Below are positions 1-4,962 of a DNA stretch of 6,249 bases, piece by piece. A program made the translations under genes and the position numbers. The DNA comes from WTAW01 sp964540205 (lineage in GTDB: Bacteria > Acidobacteriota > Aminicenantia > Aminicenantales > Aminicenantaceae). Location: NCBI GenBank assembly GCA_964540205.1, contig CAZIMJ010000190.1, positions 1-6,249 of the forward strand. Reading direction: 5' to 3'. The notes below the pieces were generated by a model that saw nothing but the letters and a program-made list of their open reading frames with translations, was not told the origin of the DNA and ran no database searches. Each line of letters opens with the position of its first letter. The stretch's first letter is position 1.

Positions 1-2
1 TG

Positions 3-194
3 ATAGATGGAAAAAGAGTGATTTTAGAATTCATTTGGACAGATGAGTTTTAGGTGTTTTTTGAGACTGGATTAATAAAGAAGGCTAAAGAATGGGATGA
101 AGGACAAGGAAAGATATATAGGTTGCCAAAAGAATTATCTAGTAAAATGTATAGTCAAGAAAAACCTGTTGACTTTTTATTATCAATAAATTAA
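3..194 (+). pseudogene. 3' end of an unidentified gene, interrupted by an in-frame TAG
   Basis: The frame starting at base 3 is open from the window edge and begins IDGKRVILEFIWTDEF. It meets TAG at 51-53 and then continues in the same frame for 46 codons to TAA at 192-194, ending QEKPVDFLLSIN. Both halves read like soluble protein with mixed charged and hydrophobic residues. This suggests one coding frame broken by a point mutation, such as CAG to TAG. Alternatives are that the gene truly ends at 53, with the rest a chance open stretch in AT-rich DNA, or that TAG is read through. The two other plus-strand frames close early here. I do not recognise the family. The stretch is visibly more AT-rich than the genes at 585-2724. 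Confidence 0.35.
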
Positions 195-196
195 AT
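169..196 (+). promoter_or_regulatory. candidate sigma-70 promoter for the HU-like gene
   Basis: TTGACT at 169-174 matches five of six -35 positions. It is followed after 16 bp by TTAAAT at 191-196, which matches four of six -10 positions. The start of transcription would fall near 203, giving a very short leader before the ATG at 220. The hexamers overlap the end of the preceding frame, and AT-rich DNA produces such matches easily. Confidence 0.3.
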
Positions 197-219
197 ATTA
201 TAGGGCAAAGGAGATTCGG

Positions 220-489
220 ATGATCAAGAATGATATTGCCCTCGCAATCGAAGACAAATCTGAATTCAGTAGGGCTAAATCATTACTCATCGTTGAAACA
301 ATATTAGCCTCTCTTAAAGATGCCCTTATCAACGATGAAAAAATCGAGATCAGAGGGTTTGCCAGCTTAAAAGTTGTGGATAAAAAGACCGGATATGGAC
401 GGGATATCCGGAGAAAAAAGCAGATCAAGATAAAAAAGGGGAAACGGATCAAATTTAGACCCGGTCAAGATCTCAAACACCTCACTTAA
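220..489 (+). CDS. HU/IHF-family nucleoid DNA-binding protein, divergent
   Basis: This 89-residue protein has the length and layout of HU/IHF histone-like proteins. An N-terminal helical dimerisation part (about 1-40) is followed by the signature strand EIRGFASL (43-50, usual form xxRGFGxF), then a basic beta arm (about 52-75) and the closing KFRPGQDLK (78-86). The family binds and bends DNA as dimers in the nucleoid. The arm tip normally reads GRNP, and the proline intercalates between base pairs. Here it reads GRDI, so residue 63 is isoleucine, and the arm is unusually rich in Lys/Arg. The start is supported by AAGGAG at 208-213, six bases before the ATG. The gene lies 95 bp upstream of the next one on the same strand and may be co-transcribed with it. 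Family assignment is firm. HU versus IHF cannot be decided. Confidence 0.9.
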   Translation: MIKNDIALAIEDKSEFSRAKSLLIVETILASLKDALINDEKIEIRGFASLKVVDKKTGYGRDIRRKKQIKIKKGKRIKFRPGQDLKHLT

Positions 490-572
490 CTTGTGTAATC
501 CTGGGACTCCACCACTCCATTCCCAAGTATCTCTCGTCACTTTTTTTCAGAATATTATGGTTCTTTTCTTTT

Positions 573-577
573 GGAGG
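573..577 (+). promoter_or_regulatory. ribosome binding site of the DHS-like gene
   Basis: GGAGG lies seven bases upstream of the ATG at 585 and fixes that start. The rest of the 490-584 gap holds only a weak 5-bp inverted repeat (TGGGA 502-506 / TCCCA 521-525). The nearest T-run (541-547) is too distant to make a convincing terminator. Confidence 0.7.
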
Positions 578-584
578 GAAACTC

Positions 585-1535
585 ATGACTAAATACAAGA
601 TAAAACCCCTTTCTCCAGATAAAGTCAAAACTTATTCCCTTGAATCGAGGAAGAGCAAAGTCGATATCCAAACGTTTGCCAAAGTCCTTACCGGGGATGA
701 AACGATCTCAACCTTCGTTGATAGCCTGCCCGATATTTTAGCCGGAAAAGATTTTAAAACCTTTATTAAGAAGGCAAGAAAGGCCAAAGAAGGGAATAAA
801 CCCATTATCTTTGCCTTGGGCGCACATGTGATAAAGGTGGGTTTGAATCCCATCGTCATCGATCTCATGAAATTGGGGTGGGTAAGCGCACTGGCTCTCA
901 ATGGGGCTGGAATCATTCATGACTTTGAGATTGCATTCGCAGGACAAACCTCCGAGGATGTGGCCGTTCAGATCAAAGACGGGCGTTTTGGAATGGCCAA
1001 GGAGACAGGAGAGTACTTGAATAGGGCGATAGCCAAGGGATCGAAGAAAAATTTAGGATTGGGTGAGGCCGTCGGAGAGATGATCTCTTCCTCCGATTTT
1101 CCTCATAAAGACCTCAGTTTGTTGTCTTGTGCCTATGACCTCAATATTCCTGTGACCGTTCATGTCGCTCTAGGGACGGATATCATCCATTTTCATCCAG
1201 AAGTCAATGGGGCCGATGTGGGCAAAATCTCCCTTAACGATTTTTTTCTGTTTTGTTCCCTTGTTGAGAGGCTGGACGGGGGAGGGGTGTATGTGAATGT
1301 CGGGTCCGCAGTCGTTTTACCCGAAGTCTTCCTCAAGGCAGTGTCTTTCGTCAGGAACAGGGGCAGTGTTCTCAATAACTTTTCCACGGCTGTTTTTGAT
1401 TTTAACCTCCATTACCGCCCCCACGAAAATGTTGTCAGAAGACCTTTGATGAATAAAAAGGACGGATTTTACTTTATCGGACACCATGAGATTATGATCC
1501 CGCTCCTTGCTGCTTCTCTGAAATCAGTGACATGA
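585..1535 (+). CDS. deoxyhypusine-synthase-like protein of unknown reaction
   Basis: This 316-residue protein has the deoxyhypusine synthase fold signature, in a form I associate with bacterial 'DHS-like' hypothetical proteins. Recognisable blocks are ALGAHVIKVGLNP (78-90), ALNGAGIIHDFE (104-115), HVALGTDIIHFHP (193-205), VGSAVVLPEVFLKA (239-252), HYRPHENVVRRP (277-288) and GHHEIMIPLLAA (299-310). True DHS transfers an aminobutyl group from spermidine to a lysine of eIF5A through an enzyme-lysine intermediate in a GGGxxKHH-type motif. At the corresponding place this protein has VGSAVVLPE and no such lysine. The window also holds no eIF5A-like target. A DHS or homospermidine-synthase reaction should therefore not be assigned. 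An NAD-dependent, Rossmann-like enzyme is the cautious reading. The start has a strong GGAGG. The stop lies inside an inverted-repeat arm shared with coaE. Confidence 0.85.
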   Translation: MTKYKIKPLSPDKVKTYSLESRKSKVDIQTFAKVLTGDETISTFVDSLPDILAGKDFKTFIKKARKAKEGNKPIIFALGAHVIKVGLNPIVIDLMKLGWVSALALNGAGIIHDFEIAFAGQTSEDVAVQIKDGRFGMAKETGEYLNRAIAKGSKKNLGLGEAVGEMISSSDFPHKDLSLLSCAYDLNIPVTVHVALGTDIIHFHPEVNGADVGKISLNDFFLFCSLVERLDGGGVYVNVGSAVVLPEVFLKAVSFVRNRGSVLNNFSTAVFDFNLHYRPHENVVRRPLMNKKDGFYFIGHHEIMIPLLAASLKSVT

Positions 1536-1670
1536 AACGTAAAACGTGAGATGTAAAATATTATACTTACCTAAAATGTATAATGTGAAACGTGAATTGG
1601 AAGCAGCGAGAGATGGGGCATAGAAAAGATCGACTTTTTCCGTTTTACGTTTCCCGCTTTACGTGTAAAA
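1534..1670. repeat. degenerate ACGT-rich repeat cluster at a convergent gene junction
   Basis: GAAACGTAAAACG at 1534-1546 is repeated as its exact reverse complement at 1641-1653. Related copies are visible at 1547-1558, 1585-1596 and 1654-1670 (variants of AAACGTGAA and AACGTAAA). The cluster covers the stop codons of both convergent genes and all the sequence between them. The outer 13-bp arms could pair in RNA from either strand, so the cluster could act as a shared transcript end or a 3' stabilising structure. No clear U-tract follows it on either strand. It may equally be a dispersed genomic repeat. Confidence 0.75.
1560..1584. repeat. perfect 7-bp hairpin between the convergent genes
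   Basis: ATTATAC at 1560-1566 and GTATAAT at 1578-1584 form a perfect inverted repeat with an 11-base loop. It sits inside the loop of the 13-bp inverted repeat 1534-1546 / 1641-1653. The stem is AT-rich and lacks a following T-run, so terminator activity is uncertain. Confidence 0.5.
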
Positions 1671-2274
1671 GCTGATAATTCATCATAAGATTTCGGAAGA
1701 CGATCTCTGTCTGCTCTATCGTGTTTTGAATTCTTCCGGAAGTGTCGATACGGTAATCGGCGAACTGGGCCTTCTTCTCGGGATCCATCTGACTTTGGAT
1801 TTTTTTTAGTGCGGCCTTGCGGCTGATCTGATCACGCTCCATCAAACGCGTAATTTGTGTGTCTTTTTTGCAAAGCGCAATGATGATCCTGTCAAAAAAA
1901 TCGGCAAAACCCGCCTCGATCGTCAGAGCCGCTTCGGATACAAAAATCTTATAAGAGCCCTCTTTCCTGAGTTCGTAGATGATTTCCTTTTTCTTTTCGA
2001 AAACGAGGGGATGGATGATGCTGTTGAGAAATTTCCGCTCTTTGTTATCGGAAAATACGATCTCCCCCAATTTCGAACGGTTAATGGTCTTGTCGGGATT
2101 GAGGATTTCTCGCCCGAAATGAGCGACTAAAGATTCCCATGCAGGTTCCTTGGGTTCCGTGAGCTCTCTAGCGACGAGATCCGCATGGTGGATGTAACAC
2201 CCGAGCTCTTCAAGAACTTTTGCTATTACACTCTTACCTGAAGCAATTCCCCCTGTTAGAGCAACAATCAGCAT
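1645..2274 (-). CDS. coaE: dephospho-CoA kinase
   Basis: This is the last enzyme of coenzyme A synthesis: it phosphorylates the 3'-hydroxyl of dephospho-CoA with ATP in the cytoplasm. The 209-residue length is normal. The P-loop GGIASGKS is at 8-15. The catalytic-region aspartate is D32 in HHADLVAREL, where many homologues read DAD. Other family marks are INRSKLGEIVF (64-74), the IIHPLV block (86-91), a LID-type RLMERDQISRKAAL segment and the closing ADYRIDTSG. The last residues (HVKRET) are encoded by the junction repeat and are probably not functionally constrained. The gene follows the PilZ gene at 2323 by 48 bp in what looks like one operon. No convincing Shine-Dalgarno precedes the ATG at 2274, so expression may depend on coupling or reinitiation. 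Assignment is very secure. Confidence 0.96.
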   Translation of the reverse strand: MLIVALTGGIASGKSVIAKVLEELGCYIHHADLVARELTEPKEPAWESLVAHFGREILNPDKTINRSKLGEIVFSDNKERKFLNSIIHPLVFEKKKEIIYELRKEGSYKIFVSEAALTIEAGFADFFDRIIIALCKKDTQITRLMERDQISRKAALKKIQSQMDPEKKAQFADYRIDTSGRIQNTIEQTEIVFRNLMMNYQLLHVKRET

Positions 2275-2322
2275 AACGAAATTGTGTCTTGAGTAGGATG
2301 CTGGGTTACCGTTTTGACTGAC

Positions 2323-2724
2323 CTATTTCTTTTCGCCTTCAAACTGGAAGTCTTCATCAAAACTGAGGGCGATACCCTGTTTTTTCCCTTCCTTATCGAG
2401 CTTTTGGAGACGGACTGTGAGACCCCCGAGAAAGAGTTTGGTTTTTTTCCCTCCTGTGACTTTGCTGGGAATTTCAACCACAAGGTTAAGCTTGGATCCA
2501 ACGGTGATACCAGATTCCAGCGAAAAGTAAGCCCCCCCTGAGCTGATGTTCTCGAGTATGGTCTCTTCTTTAAAGTTTGATCCTTCCGGGAGAGTCCCCT
2601 CTACGATGGCAGACAGAGGAAGTTCAAAACGCCATTCTTGGCGGCGGTCGGAGTTTCGGTCTATACGAGGGAGGATTGTTTTTGATTTTTTTTCATCAGT
2701 AGATTTTTGTGATTCTTTTTTCAT
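2323..2724 (-). CDS. PilZ-domain protein with intact c-di-GMP motif
   Basis: This is a 133-residue single-domain PilZ protein with a short charged, lysine-rich N-terminal tail (about 1-24). Both ligand-binding signatures of PilZ are present: RxxxR as R28-QEW-R32 and (D/N)xSxxG as N59-I-S61-S-G-G64. The beta-barrel follows (VGSKLNLVVEIP 75-86, then strands to about 128). Such proteins bind cyclic di-GMP and pass the signal on through protein contacts, often to motility, pili or exopolysaccharide functions. The partner here is unknown. The ATG at 2724 has AGAGG at 2729-2733, four bases upstream, and GGGAG slightly further away. The gene starts 22 bp after the LuxR-type gene and precedes coaE, so it is the middle gene of a likely three-gene operon. 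Binding is inferred from the motif. Confidence 0.88.
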   Translation of the reverse strand: MKKESQKSTDEKKSKTILPRIDRNSDRRQEWRFELPLSAIVEGTLPEGSNFKEETILENISSGGAYFSLESGITVGSKLNLVVEIPSKVTGGKKTKLFLGGLTVRLQKLDKEGKKQGIALSFDEDFQFEGEKK

Positions 2725-2746
2725 TTTTCCTCTACTCCCAAATTTA

Positions 2747-3436
2747 CTAAAAGAGCGCAGAATTAATTGCGTAAAGTGCTAATTGAAGACGGCTGTGTGT
2801 GTCAAGCTTCGCATAAATACTTTTAATGTGGGATCTTACGGTGTTCTTGCTAATGAACATTGCTGATGCGATCTCATCATTGCTTTTGCCCTGGCCGATG
2901 AGTCTGAGAACTTGAAATTCTGTGGGGGTGAGCTGGTCGAGCGTTTTTTCTTTGAGATCACGTCCAACAACAGAGATGATTCGGTCCATTATGCTGCTCA
3001 TTTTATCTCTGGGCAACCATATTTCCTCTTTATGGATGATCCGTATGGCCTCGGGAAGTTGGTTGGATGGATCGTTCAGGTCGAAGTACCCTCGCACGCC
3101 CACATTCATGAGGCTCACAACTTCTTCATGGGAAGGAATGTTTCCCAAGAGCATAAGCTGTGATTTCATGTCATCTTCTGAAATGTCCCTAATGGCTTTG
3201 CATATCTCTCGAATATTAGGTAATGGCTCAGAGTTTGCAAATAGGACGATGTTCGGGCGGAGCGTTTTTATGGATTCTAAAAACGAATCGATCGTGCTTT
3301 TCTCGATATTCATGACTTCCAGGTCTATATCCGCGTCGATGGCTTTTAATATTCCCGAGAGGATAAGATCAGAAGTACAATAGATCAGAACAGTTACTTT
3401 TTCAGAATCGGATGCTTGAGATTTCTTATTATTCAT
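2747..3436 (-). CDS. LuxR/NarL-type regulator with degenerate receiver domain
   Basis: This 229-residue protein has the response-regulator architecture: a receiver-like domain at about 14-137, a linker, and a C-terminal LuxR-type helix-turn-helix at about 168-226. The helix-turn-helix carries LTPTEFQVLRLIGQGKSNDE and recognition helix ISKNTVRSHIKSIYAKL, close to the family consensus, so DNA binding is expected. The receiver lacks the phosphorylation machinery. The acidic pair after the first strand is C20-T21. The phosphoacceptor position in RPNIVLFANSEP is A67. The Thr/Ser position is replaced in LMLLGN, and the conserved lysine after GYF is absent. It is probably an atypical, phosphorylation-independent regulator controlled by protein or ligand contacts. 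No histidine kinase is adjacent. A G-rich Shine-Dalgarno region precedes the ATG at 3436. It is first in the likely operon with PilZ and coaE. Confidence 0.92.
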   Translation of the reverse strand: MNNKKSQASDSEKVTVLIYCTSDLILSGILKAIDADIDLEVMNIEKSTIDSFLESIKTLRPNIVLFANSEPLPNIREICKAIRDISEDDMKSQLMLLGNIPSHEEVVSLMNVGVRGYFDLNDPSNQLPEAIRIIHKEEIWLPRDKMSSIMDRIISVVGRDLKEKTLDQLTPTEFQVLRLIGQGKSNDEIASAMFISKNTVRSHIKSIYAKLDTHSRLQLALYAINSALF

Positions 3437-3494
3437 TGCTATCTCTTCTTTCTCCCCCTTGAGATGTATTCATTCACCTTCCATTCTTGAAGAT

Positions 3495-3523
3495 ATGTTA
3501 TAAGAACAAAAATTGTATGTCAA
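3495..3523 (-). promoter_or_regulatory. sigma-70-like promoter of the LuxR-PilZ-coaE operon
   Basis: Read on the minus strand, a perfect TTGACA -35 box (3523-3518) is followed by a 17-bp spacer and TAACAT (3500-3495), which matches four of six -10 positions. An overlapping TATAAC matches five of six at a 15-bp spacing. Transcription would start near 3488, about 50 bases before the ATG at 3436. The spacer contains ACAATTTTTGT, which is also present in the promoter region of the PilZ-like gene at 3876-4250. Confidence 0.6.
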
Positions 3524-3537
3524 GAGACTTCATTATT

Positions 3538-3800
3538 CCGTAAGCATACCCAAAACCGTGCTATATGACGTTCCGAGTGTTCCAATTAGTGTTTTTAAAA
3601 ACGAACAATGGGACTCGAAACTGTTTAAATGTAGCGACCGTTTCCCAAACGGTCCGTTACATCGGTCAGCTCGGGGAGCTGACCCTACATTGGAAGGTCC
3701 CATGCCCGTCCAACCCTTCTCACGGTTTTCTCTACCACATAATTGGAACACTCAATAACGTAATGTGATTCATGACATCATGGTTTTGGCGATGCTTACT
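3538..3800. mobile_element. foldback (MITE-like) element, about 263 bp, non-coding
   Basis: The ends are inverted: GTAAGCAT-nn-CCAAAACC at 3540-3557 mirrors 3782-3799, with 16 of 18 bases matching. Moving inward, further arms pair in order. GAGTGTTCCAATTA (3575-3588) matches 3740-3753 perfectly over 14 bp, with ACGTT just outside it (3568-3572 / 3757-3761). ATGGGAC (3608-3614) matches 3697-3703. AATGTAG (3628-3634) matches 3685-3691. All share roughly one centre near 3660, so the whole piece can fold back on itself. ATTATT occurs directly outside both ends (3532-3537 and 3801-3806), as a 6-bp target duplication would, although the sequence is AT-rich. No plausible gene lies inside. The element fills most of the 3437-3875 gap between two minus-strand genes. 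Confidence 0.7.
3628..3691. repeat. double-hairpin (REP/BIME-like) core of the foldback element
   Basis: Two perfect, GC-rich hairpins stand 9 bp apart. GACCGTTT-CCC-AAACGGTC covers 3636-3654 (8-bp arms) and GGTCAGCTC-GGG-GAGCTGACC covers 3664-3684 (9-bp arms). Both have 3-base loops, and the pair is bracketed by 7-bp inverted ends AATGTAG / CTACATT. The first hairpin is also extended by TGTA / TACA at 3630-3633 and 3658-3661. The composition is clearly more GC-rich than the sequence around it. The form resembles REP-type palindromes mobilised by RAYT transposases, but none is encoded here. Confidence 0.75.
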
Positions 3801-3858
3801 ATTATTACTGATGATATAGGTAAAGACATAAAAATTTTGAAGAGGGAGGCGATGAAGG

Positions 3859-3909
3859 AGACCGGATCAACGATCCTAAGAGGTTTTTTGGATCTTATAG
3901 GATCGGTCT
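3859..3909. terminator. foldback at the 3' end of the PilZ-like gene (possible transcript end)
   Basis: GATCCTA (3872-3878) pairs with TAGGATC (3898-3904). The stem is extended by AGACC (3859-3863) pairing with GGTCT (3905-3909), with an 8-base bulge on one side. The stop codon of the minus-strand gene (3876-3878) lies within the stem. A competing hairpin GGATC-AAC-GATCC spans 3864-3876, so the pairings are mutually exclusive. No T-run follows on the minus strand, so intrinsic termination is doubtful and an RNA-stability role is possible. Confidence 0.4.
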
Positions 3910-4250
3910 AACCGGATGATGACGAGCTGTTTTTTTTGGTTATTTGTCTCTGATTGAACAAAAATGACCTCACCGGATATCATGAGGTTAAGATGAGATT
4001 CGAGTATCAATGTTTTTGGAATCTCAAGGCACATGTTGATTCTTGTGCCGATAGTCACTTTCGCTTTGAGCCAAAAGGAAGCTTCTTGAGAGCTTATGGA
4101 TGATATCTTGGCATGCTCTTCGAATTCTTCTCCTTTAGCGTTAACCGCTGAAACGAGTGCTGGCACCGAGAGCTCAAAGTAACGCTCTTGCCTTTGCGCG
4201 GTTGTTTTTTTAGGATCAGAAGCCTTGTCGAGAGTTCTTGTCGATTCCAT
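3876..4250 (-). CDS. PilZ-like protein with degenerate c-di-GMP motif
   Basis: This 124-residue protein can be aligned by eye with the PilZ protein at 2323-2724. The block RQERYFELSVPALV (20-33) corresponds to RQEWRFELPLSAIV there, and SSISSQEASFWL (50-61) corresponds to ENISSGGAYFSL. IGTRINMCLEIPK follows, then a strand ISGEVIFV. The RxxxR motif has lost its second arginine (Y24), and (D/N)xSxxG reads S51-I-S53-S-Q-E56, losing the Asn and the Gly. Cyclic-di-GMP binding is therefore unlikely in the usual mode. The domain may instead act in protein contacts or pair with the intact PilZ. The ATG at 4250 has only a weak purine stretch upstream. It is separated from the LuxR operon by the foldback element and from the third PilZ-like gene by 186 bp with its own promoter candidate. 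Confidence 0.78.
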   Translation of the reverse strand: MESTRTLDKASDPKKTTAQRQERYFELSVPALVSAVNAKGEEFEEHAKISSISSQEASFWLKAKVTIGTRINMCLEIPKTLILESHLNLMISGEVIFVQSETNNQKKQLVIIRLDRSYKIQKTS

Positions 4251-4360
4251 TTCGCGCCCATTGTGTCAGATATCCTATGCACAATCAATCGCTTCTAAAG
4301 ATGATTTCTAGGGTGATTTTTTCTTCCCCTTTCTCATCGGGAGAGGTTAAATCTACGGCT

Positions 4361-4388
4361 AATCTGAATTTTTCACAAAAATTGTCAA
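4361..4388 (-). promoter_or_regulatory. candidate promoter with palindromic spacer, upstream of the second PilZ-like gene
   Basis: On the minus strand a perfect TTGACA lies at 4388-4383. At a 16-bp spacing the -10 box is only CAGATT (4366-4361), a three-of-six match. The spacer holds AATTTTT-GTG-AAAAATT (4383-4367), a perfect 7-3-7 palindrome that starts at the last base of the -35 box. A dimeric repressor or activator could bind there. The leader would be about 100 bases. Poly-A/T arms make chance more likely than usual. Confidence 0.35.
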
Positions 4389-4436
4389 ACACTTCTGAAG
4401 ACCTTTATGAGGAGGGAGGATTGGTGTGAGAGAATT

Positions 4437-4796
4437 CTATTTTTGTGAGTCGATGATATATTTGCTCGAAAACTTGAGTGATACACGTTGTTTTAAATTT
4501 TTGCCTTTTAAGACTTCTACGAAGATGACTTTCCCTTTGATGATGAGCTTGAGATCTTTCTTGTCTGCCAACTTAGGCGGAAGATCGATGATGAGTTTTA
4601 GCTCGCTTCCCAAAGCCACAGGATTTGTCAACCAAAAGGATGAACCATGATGGCTTATATAAGATAAAACCGTCTTCTCTCTGAAGGCTCCACCTGATTC
4701 TTCTTCGCCTTCGACCAGAGTTGGAAGGGACAGATTGAATCCCTGTTCTTTTAAGGCGTTGTTAACATTGAAATTATCTGATGATTCGTAGGACAT
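4437..4796 (-). CDS. PilZ-like protein, most diverged copy
   Basis: This 119-residue protein belongs with the two other PilZ-like proteins of the window. LKEQGFNLSLPTLVEG (15-30), LSYISHHGSSFWL (44-56), LGSELKLIIDLPPKL and IIKGKVIFVEV align with the same segments there, and it is closest to the copy at 3876-4250. Both arginines of RxxxR are missing (L15, G19). The second motif reads Y46-I-S48-H-H-G51, keeping only Ser and Gly. Canonical c-di-GMP binding is not expected. I chose the ATG at 4796, which has AAGGA seven bases upstream, over the in-frame TTG at 4814, which has no good Shine-Dalgarno and would add six residues. No function beyond the PilZ-like fold can be assigned. Confidence 0.68.
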   Translation of the reverse strand: MSYESSDNFNVNNALKEQGFNLSLPTLVEGEEESGGAFREKTVLSYISHHGSSFWLTNPVALGSELKLIIDLPPKLADKKDLKLIIKGKVIFVEVLKGKNLKQRVSLKFSSKYIIDSQK

Positions 4797-4962
4797 AAGC
4801 GCTTCCTTTTCCAATTTTTATGCCAAAGTTAGAATGCCACAGCTCCTTAAACAGGGTCAATCACCCTTTTGGATGATTTGCAGGGTGAAATTTCGCCGTC
4901 ATTATTATTACCCCTGTCACCCCCGTTGCGATGAGAAGTTACCTAACCCTTGCGTTTCCTGT

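Noticed and set aside
198..452. 84-codon minus-strand frame opposite the HU-like gene
   Set aside because: It is antisense to a well-supported HU/IHF gene, and its hydrophobic composition is what the complement of a lysine-rich gene gives.
502..547. Possible terminator after the HU-like gene (TGGGA/TCCCA and a T-run)
   Set aside because: The stem is five pairs with a 14-base loop, and the T-run begins 15 bases after it, so it does not fit an intrinsic terminator.
3513..3768. Overlapping frames of 67-81 codons inside the foldback element
   Set aside because: They read through perfect hairpins, lack ribosome sites and appear on both strands as expected from a palindromic element.
4238..4429. 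63-codon plus-strand frame with a good internal look between the two PilZ-like genes
   Set aside because: It has no ribosome site, overlaps the start of the minus-strand PilZ-like gene and the promoter candidate, and its translation resembles no protein. It is most likely chance.
4426..4650. Plus-strand frame starting GTG after a strong GAGGAGGGAGGA stretch
   Set aside because: The frame lies antisense to the PilZ-like gene at 4437-4796, whose translation aligns with its paralogues. The purine-rich stretch is probably coincidental.
4797..4814. TTG start six codons upstream for the most diverged PilZ-like gene
   Set aside because: The ATG at 4796 has AAGGA at good spacing, while the TTG has none.
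4815..4842. Sigma-54-like TGGCAT...TTGGC upstream of the minus-strand gene at 4437-4796
   Set aside because: The spacing between the GG and GC elements does not fit the fixed -24/-12 geometry.
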